Positions 1 through 5,842 of a stretch of 6,726 nucleotides of DNA are shown here, in pieces. Below the pieces are notes generated by a model. That model worked only from the letters and a program-made list of their open reading frames with translations, ran no database searches and was not told the DNA's origin. The DNA is from Planctomycetota bacterium. Lineage in GTDB: Bacteria > Planctomycetota > SKW154. The translations under genes were made by a program, and so were the position numbers. The stretch covers positions 1 to 6,726 of the forward strand of contig JAOAAR010000108.1 of NCBI GenBank assembly GCA_026418755.1. The letters are read 5' to 3'. Each line of letters starts with the position of its first letter. Position 1 is the stretch's first letter.

Positions 1-59
1 CCTCGACTTCTGCACGCGAGGTGATGAAAACGAACTTCAGATCATCACCGAGGCGACGC
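1..59 (-). pseudogene. possible isoleucyl-tRNA synthetase C-terminal scrap
   Basis: Read on the minus strand, in the same frame as the hydrolase fragment beside it, this stretch gives about 20 residues containing LGDDLKFVFITSRAEV. That resembles the segment near the C-terminus of proteobacterial IleRS (the E. coli protein has LGDELRFVLLTSGATV at this place, from memory). It does not fit the continuation expected of an alpha/beta hydrolase, where a strand leading to the nucleophile elbow should appear. GC is about 55% by hand count, against about 71% in the next 120 bases. The piece is cut by the window edge and has no start or stop. The identification rests on a short match and is tentative. 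Confidence 0.3.
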
Positions 60-181
60 AGCTCATCGGCGATCTCCGGCGGCGCGGACGGAGCGTCCGA
101 ATCGCCGAAGCCGGGCGTATCGAGCGCAAGCGTCCGAAACCGCCCGGCGAGGCACGGGACGACATCGTCCCATTGCGTCGA
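60..181 (-). pseudogene. alpha/beta hydrolase fragment (N-terminal region)
   Basis: The minus strand encodes STQWDDVVPCLAGRF, then RTLALDTPGFGDSDAP and SAPPEIADE. This is the classic early part of an alpha/beta-hydrolase-fold enzyme: the segment after the HG oxyanion-hole strand, then strand beta-4 and the D-x-P-G-F/Y-G-x-S-D loop. No start codon, HG motif, nucleophile elbow (GxSxG or GxHxG), acid or histidine is present, so only about 40 of the usual 280 residues exist and it cannot be active. GC is about 71%, far above the rest of the window. The fragment ends where the truncated reductase on the other strand begins. It is therefore debris from a rearrangement or, more likely, part of an assembly or amplification chimera. 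Confidence 0.6.
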
Positions 182-880
182 GGAATCGGGCGTGCGGTCG
201 CGCTCGATTTGGGCGCAAACGGTGCTGATATTGCGTTCACTTACAAGGCGCGGGCAGATGCAGCGGAAGAGGTGGCGAGGATGATCGAATCTTACGGGCG
301 CAAAGTAAAAGCGTATCAATGTGATTCGGCGGTTTTTGCTGATGCCGAGAGGACGATACAGACTGTTCTGAACGATTTCGGCAGAATTGACATACTCGTG
401 AACAATGCAGGAATCAATCGGGATGCGGTGAGTTGGAAGATGAGCGAGGAACAGTGGGATGAGGTGATTGACACAAATCTGAAAGGGTATTTCAATTTTG
501 TGCGGTTTGTTGCACCTATTATGCGTAATCAGAATTCTGGGCGAATAATAAACATAACGAGCATAAACGGGCTGCGTGGCAAGTTCGGGCAGACAAATTA
601 TTCGGCAGCAAAAGCAGGAATCATCGGTTTCACCAAAGCACTCGCGAAAGAGTTGGGCAAGTCGAATGTAACGGTCAATGCAGTAGCGCCAGGGCTGATT
701 GAGACTGATATTTTGAAAGACGCGCCAGAAAAAGTCCGCGAAATGGCTCTTGCTGAGATTGTGCTTGGTAGAATCGGCTCCCCGGAAGATGTAGCACATC
801 TTGTAACTTTTCTTGCATCAGATTTGGCAAGACACATAACAGGTGAAGTGATCAAAGTTGACGGCGGTCAGTACATATAA
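173..880 (+). CDS. fabG: FabG-type 3-oxoacyl-[ACP] reductase / SDR, N-terminus lost
   Basis: This is a classical short-chain dehydrogenase/reductase, closest to the NADPH-dependent 3-oxoacyl-ACP reductase of fatty acid synthesis or a PhaB-like acetoacetyl-CoA reductase. Counting from a TTG at 173, the cofactor-loop remnant GIGRA is at residues 4-8, NNAG at 77-80, and the catalytic tetrad is N102, S130, Y143 and K147 (YSAAK). A PG motif is at 173-174 and the usual ending ITGEVIKVDGG at 223-232. A complete FabG begins about 15 residues earlier with a strand and TGGSRGIG. Here TGGS is missing and the upstream bases belong to unrelated GC-rich DNA. The frame stays open to base 2, so the TTG has no support as a real start, and the true gene probably reads TGGSRGIG. 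The 3' end is intact (TAA) and lies 10 bp from the end of the convergent DUF3795 gene. The family is certain. The exact substrate is not. Confidence 0.88.
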   Translation: MRRGIGRAVALDLGANGADIAFTYKARADAAEEVARMIESYGRKVKAYQCDSAVFADAERTIQTVLNDFGRIDILVNNAGINRDAVSWKMSEEQWDEVIDTNLKGYFNFVRFVAPIMRNQNSGRIINITSINGLRGKFGQTNYSAAKAGIIGFTKALAKELGKSNVTVNAVAPGLIETDILKDAPEKVREMALAEIVLGRIGSPEDVAHLVTFLASDLARHITGEVIKVDGGQYI

Positions 881-890
881 GGGCAGAAGA

Positions 891-1358
891 CTAATCTGGT
901 GATGTGCTGGTCGGGTGGTACCGAATGTCGCTGTACGAGAATCCTGTGTTGACGCGTTCTTTTTGTTCCGTAATCCATCGTTTGATTCCAATCTCTTTCA
1001 ATCTTTGTCCGTCCGCAATAAGCATCGGATAACCAGCTGCAATGTGAAGAATCTTTTTACACGGATACTCGTCGCAGAAGACGCAAACTTCTAACTGCCG
1101 TTCTGATGCGCATTTTCTTACAGGACAGAATGGGTGCCCGCCACCCTGTCTGCACCCTGCACAACACTTGTCGGGGTCGCAGATTCCTGAGAGGAACTCC
1201 CAGAAGGAGGAGAAGCCTTTTATTCCTTCTCCCCAGGAATCGTATCCTTCTTTTACCATCGTCTCTTTAAGCGCTTTAGCCTGATAAGGGATGCGCGCCC
1301 GCTGAGCACATAAGTCGCAGTAAAGCCCGCAATAAGCGACCAGTCTCATTTCATCCAT
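891..1358 (-). CDS. DUF3795 cysteine-rich protein
   Basis: This is a 155-residue soluble protein with no signal peptide. It begins with the DUF3795 hallmark YCGLYCDLC (residues 9-17) and continues with CCAGCRQGGG (65-74), a CPVRKC motif (78-83) and VCVFCDEYPC (91-100). Twelve cysteines in all lie at 10, 14, 17, 60, 65, 66, 69, 78, 83, 92, 95 and 100. The spacing suggests zinc or iron-sulfur binding, but no biochemical function is established for the family. The ATG at 1358 is preceded by AAGG at 1367-1370 with 8 nt spacing. A second in-frame ATG three codons on (1349) is less likely, since it would leave only six residues before the first cysteine. It is the last gene of the minus-strand cluster, 56 bp after the DUF2284 stop, and ends in TAG at 891-893. 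Confidence 0.85.
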   Translation of the reverse strand: MDEMRLVAYCGLYCDLCAQRARIPYQAKALKETMVKEGYDSWGEGIKGFSSFWEFLSGICDPDKCCAGCRQGGGHPFCPVRKCASERQLEVCVFCDEYPCKKILHIAAGYPMLIADGQRLKEIGIKRWITEQKERVNTGFSYSDIRYHPTSTSPD

Positions 1359-1414
1359 ATTTGAAACCTTAAGACTTGCAGCGCCGAATTCGCTCCTTAT
1401 CCACCTGTTAGCAT

Positions 1415-1927
1415 CTATTCAATCAGAATGAGCCCGTAACGGTTTGAACATTGGTTACGGTCAGTTACAACATATATAGGAAACCCTGCCTTGCGCACTG
1501 TCTCAAATACATCAATCCCGCAGGCTTCCATTGACGGACGTGCCTGTTCAGGATGGCGGCACTCGTCTGCACAAGTCTTACACAGACGGCAGGGACCACA
1601 CCCCATCGCCCACGTCTTGTAATAACCATCCAGGAAGATAGTTCGCTCGAGTTCTGCGACGAATTTAGTGATTGTTTTCTTTTTCTCGTTCGGTCTTTGT
1701 ATGAAATGAACCAATAATGCGTACTTATATTCCGAAACAACGCGCCGCATGACTTCTGGTGAAGGACTGCGCGGCGGACAAGTGAGTCTCTCACCGAATC
1801 CGTCACAACCGAACTTGCATTTCAGGAAAACCCAGTCGCGCACAAATACATTTTTCGTTGAAATAATCTTCGCTCCGTCAGCGCCCAGTCTTTTCGCTAA
1901 CACAGCATACTTCTGAATCTTTCTCAT
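1415..1927 (-). CDS. DUF2284 predicted metal-binding protein
   Basis: This 170-residue cytoplasmic protein belongs to the DUF2284 (COG5423) family of predicted metal-binding proteins. It has FLKCKFGCDGFGERLTCPP (residues 34-52), a central helical part, then CGPCRLCKTCADECRHPE (110-127), the very characteristic RPSMEACGIDVF (130-141) and NRYGLILIE at the C-terminus. Cysteines are at 37, 41, 50, 110, 113, 116, 119, 123, 136 and 160; the C-x2-C-x2-C-x2-C-x3-C array looks ferredoxin-like. I chose ATG 1927 over the in-frame start 69 bp upstream because AGGAAG (1935-1940) sits 7 nt before it and because the family begins at about this point. This also leaves a clean 25-bp gap after the HEAT gene rather than an overlap. 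The gene ends in TAG. The function is unknown; a redox or corrinoid/methyl-transfer accessory role has only contextual support in other genomes and none here. Confidence 0.87.
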   Translation of the reverse strand: MRKIQKYAVLAKRLGADGAKIISTKNVFVRDWVFLKCKFGCDGFGERLTCPPRSPSPEVMRRVVSEYKYALLVHFIQRPNEKKKTITKFVAELERTIFLDGYYKTWAMGCGPCRLCKTCADECRHPEQARPSMEACGIDVFETVRKAGFPIYVVTDRNQCSNRYGLILIE

Positions 1928-1952
1928 TTCTTGACTTCCTATAATCTTTCGC

Positions 1953-3074
1953 CTACTTGTTTGTGTCGGATGAAAGCCGCGATTTGATTGTCTCAATCAA
2001 ATCCGTTGTCCTCTGTTTGACATTTGCGTCTTCCGTCGTTTCAACAATATTCTTTAATTTATCAAGCGTCTGCCGATTTGAAAGCATAACAAGAGAGAGA
2101 GAAACCTCCTCAAGAACACCCTTTTCCCCTCCTTTTTCAAGAAGTAGAAGGAGTGCCTCTTCTGCACGGAGTCTCATTGCTTCTGCCTTCTCTGTATCGG
2201 GCGCAGGACGCCAGGTGCTTGCGAGAAGTCCGAGCGCTTTTGCAACGCTTCTTCGGACTGACGGCTTTTCCTCCGCTTTCTTTAAGTTCTCAAGAAGTGC
2301 GTCGAGTGCTTCTTCAGATGCTATAGCAGCAAGCCCAAGAGCGGCGCCACATCTCACTCTATCATCCTCGTCGTCGGCGGAGAAGAATCTGCAAAGAAAG
2401 GAGACCGCACCTTCGACACCGACCATACCGACACTTTCCGCAGCAGCAGCGCGAACATCTGAATCCTCTCCTCTCCTTTTTACCATCTCGGTGAGGAAGT
2501 AATTGGCACGTTTCTCCTTCAATCTGCCAAGTGCTATTATAATCCCGAGTTTAAGCGCCTTTTGCTCCATACTCCTCAAAGAATTGACCTCTCCTTCGAA
2601 GCCTTCAGGAACAACTTCAGTGAACCTGTAAAGAGAAAATGTCTTCTCAAGGATTTCGAGCATAATAGGAACCGCTTCTTTCCCGAGTCCGCAAAGTTCA
2701 CGAATCACATTCGGCTCAGGAAGACGGCGTTTCAGATACTCTTCTGGTTTCAATCCTTTCAGGTTGTAGCAGTTCTCGCAGAGCGGTCTATTCCTGCGCC
2801 ACAACAGAACAGTCGCGGCACAAAAAGCGTTCCGCCAGTTCTCGCTCGTCCAATTCTTCTCATCGGCGAGTTTTTCGAGATACTCTGTAATGGCTGCCTC
2901 CATATTGATGAGTCTGTCGCGAACGGCTACATACTCTTTACCTGTCTTTTCCTGCATTTCGGAGAGTTTCTTGTTCACCTCCTCTTTTATTGAATCGTCC
3001 AGTTCTTCACAAAACGCGCAAGCACTACCCAGGACAAATGCGAACAGAAACAAAACAAACATCAAACCCTTCAT
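1953..3074 (-). CDS. secreted HEAT-repeat protein
   Basis: This 373-residue protein has an N-terminal signal peptide: MKG, a hydrophobic core at residues 4-17, and a likely signal peptidase I site after A20 (A-C-A, then FCEELDD). The lipobox fit at C19 is poor. Residues about 27-75 are charged and helical (possible coiled coil). A short CENC pair follows at 99-102. From about 130 to 365 there are helical hairpins of the HEAT/PBS-lyase type, clearest at 205-235 (DVRAAAAESVGMVG), 238-268 (DRVRCGAALGLAAIA) and 271-312 (SVRRSVAKALGLLA). Such repeats bind proteins and are rarely enzymes. ATG 3074 was chosen because GGAGGA lies at 3081-3086 with 6 nt spacing and because it places the signal peptide at the N-terminus; the longer frame to 3191 would run into the PAD gene. 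It starts 20 bp after the PAD stop, so co-transcription is very likely. It may scaffold or recruit substrate for the PAD, but this is inferred from position only. Confidence 0.85.
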   Translation of the reverse strand: MKGLMFVLFLFAFVLGSACAFCEELDDSIKEEVNKKLSEMQEKTGKEYVAVRDRLINMEAAITEYLEKLADEKNWTSENWRNAFCAATVLLWRRNRPLCENCYNLKGLKPEEYLKRRLPEPNVIRELCGLGKEAVPIMLEILEKTFSLYRFTEVVPEGFEGEVNSLRSMEQKALKLGIIIALGRLKEKRANYFLTEMVKRRGEDSDVRAAAAESVGMVGVEGAVSFLCRFFSADDEDDRVRCGAALGLAAIASEEALDALLENLKKAEEKPSVRRSVAKALGLLASTWRPAPDTEKAEAMRLRAEEALLLLLEKGGEKGVLEEVSLSLVMLSNRQTLDKLKNIVETTEDANVKQRTTDLIETIKSRLSSDTNK

Positions 3075-3080
3075 ATTTAT

Positions 3081-3086
3081 TCCTCC
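3081..3086 (-). promoter_or_regulatory. ribosome binding site of the HEAT-repeat gene
   Basis: The minus strand reads GGAGGA followed by six A/T-rich bases and ATG. It fixes the start of the HEAT gene at 3074 and lies within the 20-bp gap after the PAD stop codon, so this gene is translated independently within the operon. Confidence 0.8.
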
Positions 3087-3094
3087 AGAGTTTT

Positions 3095-4747
3095 TTAACG
3101 AACTTTCCACCATAAGGTAGAAAGCGGCTGCCGTTTCACATTCGTTCCGCAGTGAATCTCCCCCATATAGACATGGTATGAATCCCAGCAATCAACATAA
3201 TGAACAGTCAAGCCAAGTGGTTGGAGTTTGCTGTTGATGAATTCGTGGAATTTGTCAACGCCGCCGTCCTGCGGTCCAAACTGCTTCGGAACAACAACAT
3301 TTTGGGAATTCAAAACAAGCATGTTCACTGCTCCCGCCGTCCACGCCACCGCATACCCTCCGCCATAGTCCTCGAAAAGAACAGGTAATTCTACAAAGTG
3401 ACCATCAGAGAGTTTGAGTTGCGATTTAAGAAAAGTTTTAATTGAATCCAGTTTCGCCTGACAAGAATCGTTATATGCCATAAAAGTGGAATCGTTTAAG
3501 ACGGAGTCAACGGTCGTCTGATAACCCGTTTTCCCTTGATGGATGATGGTACTGCCCTTACCCGCATCTTTTAAGGATTGAAGGATGTTTTTTGCAAGAC
3601 GTGGGCTTGCGTAGGCGATTTTGAAGGAATTCTTGTAAGGAATGAACATCATAAACTCATCGACATGTCCGACAGCAAGCCAAGATGAGTCTACTTCAAG
3701 ACAATCTGCTTGCGTTATTTGTGCGCCGAGAAATGCACGCAGGTTAGCATCCATCCGTCTGAACCCTTCCTTTCCGCCGTAATAGATTCTTCCAAGTGGG
3801 TATCCGCTTATAGGTGGAGTCACTTCAAGATTACCAAACGAATTCATCGATGCATCTTCGTTGGGAGTGTCAAGCGATGTTGTGCCATAAACGGTGTAGC
3901 CAAAATCGGGGTTGAGAAGTTCATTGAACGGATAATTGATGAGAGGTCTGTTGCGCGGCGCACGCAACACTACTGGCATCGTGACTTGTGTTCCGCTACG
4001 CTCTACGCTTGAATAACCGATCTCGTGCGAGTCTTGTAACCACCTGTCGTCTGAATAACTTCCACCGTTCACCTCAATAAAAGGGATGCCGAGAGAATTT
4101 AACACCGCTTTGAGTTCGTTTCTGAATGTGGAGTTATCCGATGTGGCGACAAAATAGACCATCTGTGCGGGCTGCGTGTTCGGAGTCATAATATAAGGTG
4201 AAACGCGCATCTGGAGTTTTTCCGTTCTTTTAACATTTCCTGCCCCGTCTTTTAAAACAAATTGAATCTCAACCTTACCGCACCACTTCCCAGAGGTCAC
4301 TGTCTTTACTTCTTGGTAAGTCAACGCCTCGATTTTGAATCTGACTCCTGTTTGTAGTTGCGCTGTTGAGAGTGTGTAGATTCCGCCTGTAAATGGTACG
4401 ACGCTCCAGTTCGCTCCAGTGTTGTAGAACAGCCGCACTTTGCCAGACGAATCCGCATCAAGAGAGAGTTCTCCTGTCCAATTGGATGCGATTTTCGGAT
4501 GAGCGACTATTTTGAACTCGCTTAAATCTGCTTCATCCGAGGTGCCGTTTATTGAGGTGTCTGCGTTGTCGAGAGTATTGTTGTTGTCGTCATCGTCGTT
4601 GTTGTTATAAAATGTGCCGGATAAATTTTCCGTTGCGAGTTGTAGATATTGATTGCCGCTCGACTTCTTTTTTTTCTTTCTCCCACAACCAGCCGCTGAG
4701 AAGAATACCAACAGAACAATCAACAGAAGAATCAGAGTTTTTCTCAT
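3095..4747 (-). CDS. protein-arginine deiminase (PAD) family lipoprotein
   Basis: This 550-residue protein belongs to the animal-type protein-arginine deiminases, Ca2+-dependent enzymes that turn peptidyl-arginine into citrulline plus ammonia. It has a lipoprotein signal peptide (hydrophobic 4-18, then A-A-G-C with C21 as lipidation site), a KKKKK stretch (24-28) and an Asn/Asp linker (48-57). A beta-rich region (about 78-185), probably the PAD middle domain, follows. The catalytic domain begins near MTPNTQP (187-193). Landmarks are DRWLQD (234-239), PRNRP (264-268), DFGY (281-284), SFGNLEVTPP (303-312), YPLGRI (316-321), VGHVDEFM (359-366), KQFGPQ (488-493) and EIHCGTNVKR (530-539). By alignment to human PAD4 from memory, the catalytic residues are D239 (D350), H361 (H471), D363 (D473) and C533 (C645); R267 matches substrate-binding R374. 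The eukaryotic N-terminal cupredoxin-like PAD domain is absent. ATG 4747 has AGAGG 5 nt upstream. It is the first gene of the minus-strand cluster. It should act outside the inner membrane, tethered by its lipid anchor. The family call is very secure; the substrate is unknown. Confidence 0.95.
   Translation of the reverse strand: MRKTLILLLIVLLVFFSAAGCGRKKKKKSSGNQYLQLATENLSGTFYNNNDDDDNNNTLDNADTSINGTSDEADLSEFKIVAHPKIASNWTGELSLDADSSGKVRLFYNTGANWSVVPFTGGIYTLSTAQLQTGVRFKIEALTYQEVKTVTSGKWCGKVEIQFVLKDGAGNVKRTEKLQMRVSPYIMTPNTQPAQMVYFVATSDNSTFRNELKAVLNSLGIPFIEVNGGSYSDDRWLQDSHEIGYSSVERSGTQVTMPVVLRAPRNRPLINYPFNELLNPDFGYTVYGTTSLDTPNEDASMNSFGNLEVTPPISGYPLGRIYYGGKEGFRRMDANLRAFLGAQITQADCLEVDSSWLAVGHVDEFMMFIPYKNSFKIAYASPRLAKNILQSLKDAGKGSTIIHQGKTGYQTTVDSVLNDSTFMAYNDSCQAKLDSIKTFLKSQLKLSDGHFVELPVLFEDYGGGYAVAWTAGAVNMLVLNSQNVVVPKQFGPQDGGVDKFHEFINSKLQPLGLTVHYVDCWDSYHVYMGEIHCGTNVKRQPLSTLWWKVR
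4577..4606 (-). repeat. trinucleotide repeat encoding an Asn/Asp linker
   Basis: Reiterated AAC and GAC/GAT codons encode NNNDDDDNNN, residues 48-57 of the PAD lipoprotein, between the lipid anchor and the folded part. It is a flexible acidic tether and, as a short codon repeat, could vary in length between strains. Confidence 0.7.
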
Positions 4748-4853
4748 ACTAACCTCTCCCCTACCTCTCGTTATCTGTGTATAGGTTACTCTGCTATTCT
4801 CGAATTTTCAACTTGAAAAGTAAGGAAGCAAAGGGATGGGATGGATGCTTAAA

Positions 4854-4874
4854 TTGTTCTTTGTTCTTAAGAAC
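4854..4874. promoter_or_regulatory. candidate operator: tandem TTGTTCT plus 12-bp palindrome
   Basis: TTGTTCT occurs twice head to tail (4854-4860, 4861-4867), and the second copy forms the left half of a perfect palindrome, GTTCTTAAGAAC (4863-4874). The pentamer GTTCT is thus present three times, twice direct and once inverted. It lies about 20 bp upstream of TATATA (4894-4899). Its position in the divergent intergenic region is what one expects of a binding site for a dimeric regulator, but a 12-bp palindrome can also arise by chance. Confidence 0.35.
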
Positions 4875-4911
4875 GCGAAGAGCACATTAGGTGTATATAG
4901 GGAAAATGCTG

Positions 4912-4919
4912 AAGGAGGG
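4912..4919 (+). promoter_or_regulatory. strong ribosome binding site of the DUF4349 gene
   Basis: AAGGAGGG, a near-complete anti-16S match, lies 6 nt before ATG 4926. It firmly sets the start of the DUF4349 gene and shows that the short upstream frame, with its membrane segment, is really translated. Confidence 0.85.
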
Positions 4920-4925
4920 TAAAAG

Positions 4926-5826
4926 ATGAAAAGGTATGAAATAAAAGTGAGATGGTATTATATAGTCATCCTACTCGTTGGGGTTTTCATATTATTGGCT
5001 CTGTTTGTAATGCCGGGTCGTTTAGAATACGGTTACATTACAGCGGCAAGGAGCGAAAGATTCTGCCCTTCACCATCGTCTCCGATGACTGAACTTGATA
5101 AGGAGAAGGTGGTAGTGCCTGATGTACCTCGCGGAGAGGGGCTTGACAATCTTACCAATAAGAATGTCTCTTCCTCGTCTTGGGGAATATAGCAAACAGG
5201 ACGCATTCAAGGCATCAGATAGGGAAGGAGACAGAGAAGGAGGCGGGGAAAAAGTTGCAGAAGCGGTTTCGCGCAAACTCATATACACCGCTGATGTTCG
5301 GCTTGCGTCCGACGACATTTGGAAAGTTGCGGATGATATAGAGAAGGTGGCGGAGCAAGCAGGCGGATATCTTTTGCAGAGGCGGCGCGGGTTCATCTCT
5401 GTCCGTGTCCCTGCGGGGAAGTATAAAGACGCTCTTTCAAAAGTTTCTGTTCTTGGAGTGGTTCTTTCGAAAGACGAGAGCGCAGAAGATGTGACAGAGA
5501 AGTTTTTTGATTTAGAGACGAGGCTGAAAGCGAGGAGAAATTATCTTGCTCGGCTCGAGGAACTTTCCAAGCAGGCGTTTCAGATAGAGGCGCTTCTTGC
5601 GATTCAGCGAGAAATAAGTAAAGTGATAGGAGAGATAGAGCAACTTGAAGGAATCTTGAACCGTCTCAGTCATCTTGTTTCGTTCTCAACTATAAAGGTG
5701 ACTCTTGAGAGCACGAAGCCGCAGCAGCAGGTGACGCAAGTACGCTGTGTGATGCGTACACTACCGTTCTACTGGGTGCGTTCACTCAGACTCGAACGGT
5801 TGCTTGAATCGCTTCCGCAACGGTAG
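4926..5826 (+). CDS. DUF4349 membrane-anchored protein, split by a +1 frameshift
   Basis: The gene appears as two overlapping frames, 4926-5192 and 5116-5826 (first ATG 5122). The first frame gives the N-terminus with one transmembrane segment (about residues 9-30) and a polar linker ending SSSSWGI and TAG. The second gives the DUF4349 domain: SRKLIYTADVRL, AEQAGGYL, a VRVPAGKYKDAL strand-helix, then a long helical hairpin (FDLETRLKARR, AIQREISKVIGEIEQLEG) likely to be coiled coil, and FSTIKVTLE. Dropping one base joins them into a normal 299-residue protein; the GGGG at 5182-5185 is the most natural place, giving SSSSWEYSKQ. The family's function is unknown; it is a membrane-tethered extracytoplasmic protein. 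Many members have a second membrane helix at the C-terminus. Here the end is PFYWVRSLRLERLLE without one. The next gene starts 16 bp downstream, so the two are probably co-transcribed. The domain is clear; whether the frameshift is real is not. Confidence 0.8.
5182..5185 (+). other. likely frameshift site in the DUF4349 gene (G4)
   Basis: Frame 0 from ATG 4926 stops at 5190-5192, while the DUF4349 frame is open from 5116. The shift must fall between. Removing one G from this run turns SSSSWGI-stop into SSSSWEYSKQ and continues directly into the domain. Another run, GGGG at about 5137-5140, is a possible alternative. Confidence 0.5.
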
Positions 5827-5842
5827 GATGGGGGAAACAGTG

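Larger units (their letters stand above)
4748..4925. promoter_or_regulatory. divergent promoter region between PAD and DUF4349 genes
   Basis: This 178-bp gap separates two divergently transcribed genes and must hold both start signals. Toward the PAD gene, the minus strand has TTGAAA (4806-4811) and TATACA (4778-4783), but with a 22-bp spacer, so it is not a good sigma-70 pair. Toward DUF4349 there is TATATA at 4894-4899 without a convincing -35. A perfect palindrome and a tandem heptamer lie between (separate entry). The promoters themselves are therefore not assigned to a base. Confidence 0.5.

Noticed and set aside
2..880. A genuine fusion protein running from base 2 into FabG in one open frame
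   Set aside because: The first ~59 codons of this frame are Arg/Glu-rich without family resemblance. The minus strand of the same bases gives recognisable hydrolase sequence, and the open frame is explained by high GC.
878..893. Bidirectional terminator between the convergent fabG and DUF3795 genes
   Set aside because: Only 10 bp separate the two stop codons, and I find no GC-rich hairpin with a T run there.
1957..2993. Long plus-strand open frames at 1957-2502 and 2562-2993
   Set aside because: They lie opposite the HEAT-repeat gene. Their translations are Ser/Arg/Phe-rich with no domain pattern, while the minus strand gives a signal peptide and clear helical repeats.
5116..5192. Programmed +1 ribosomal frameshifting in the DUF4349 gene
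   Set aside because: I see no slippery codon with an internal Shine-Dalgarno or stop context like that of prfB, and the family is not known for recoding. A one-base indel is simpler.
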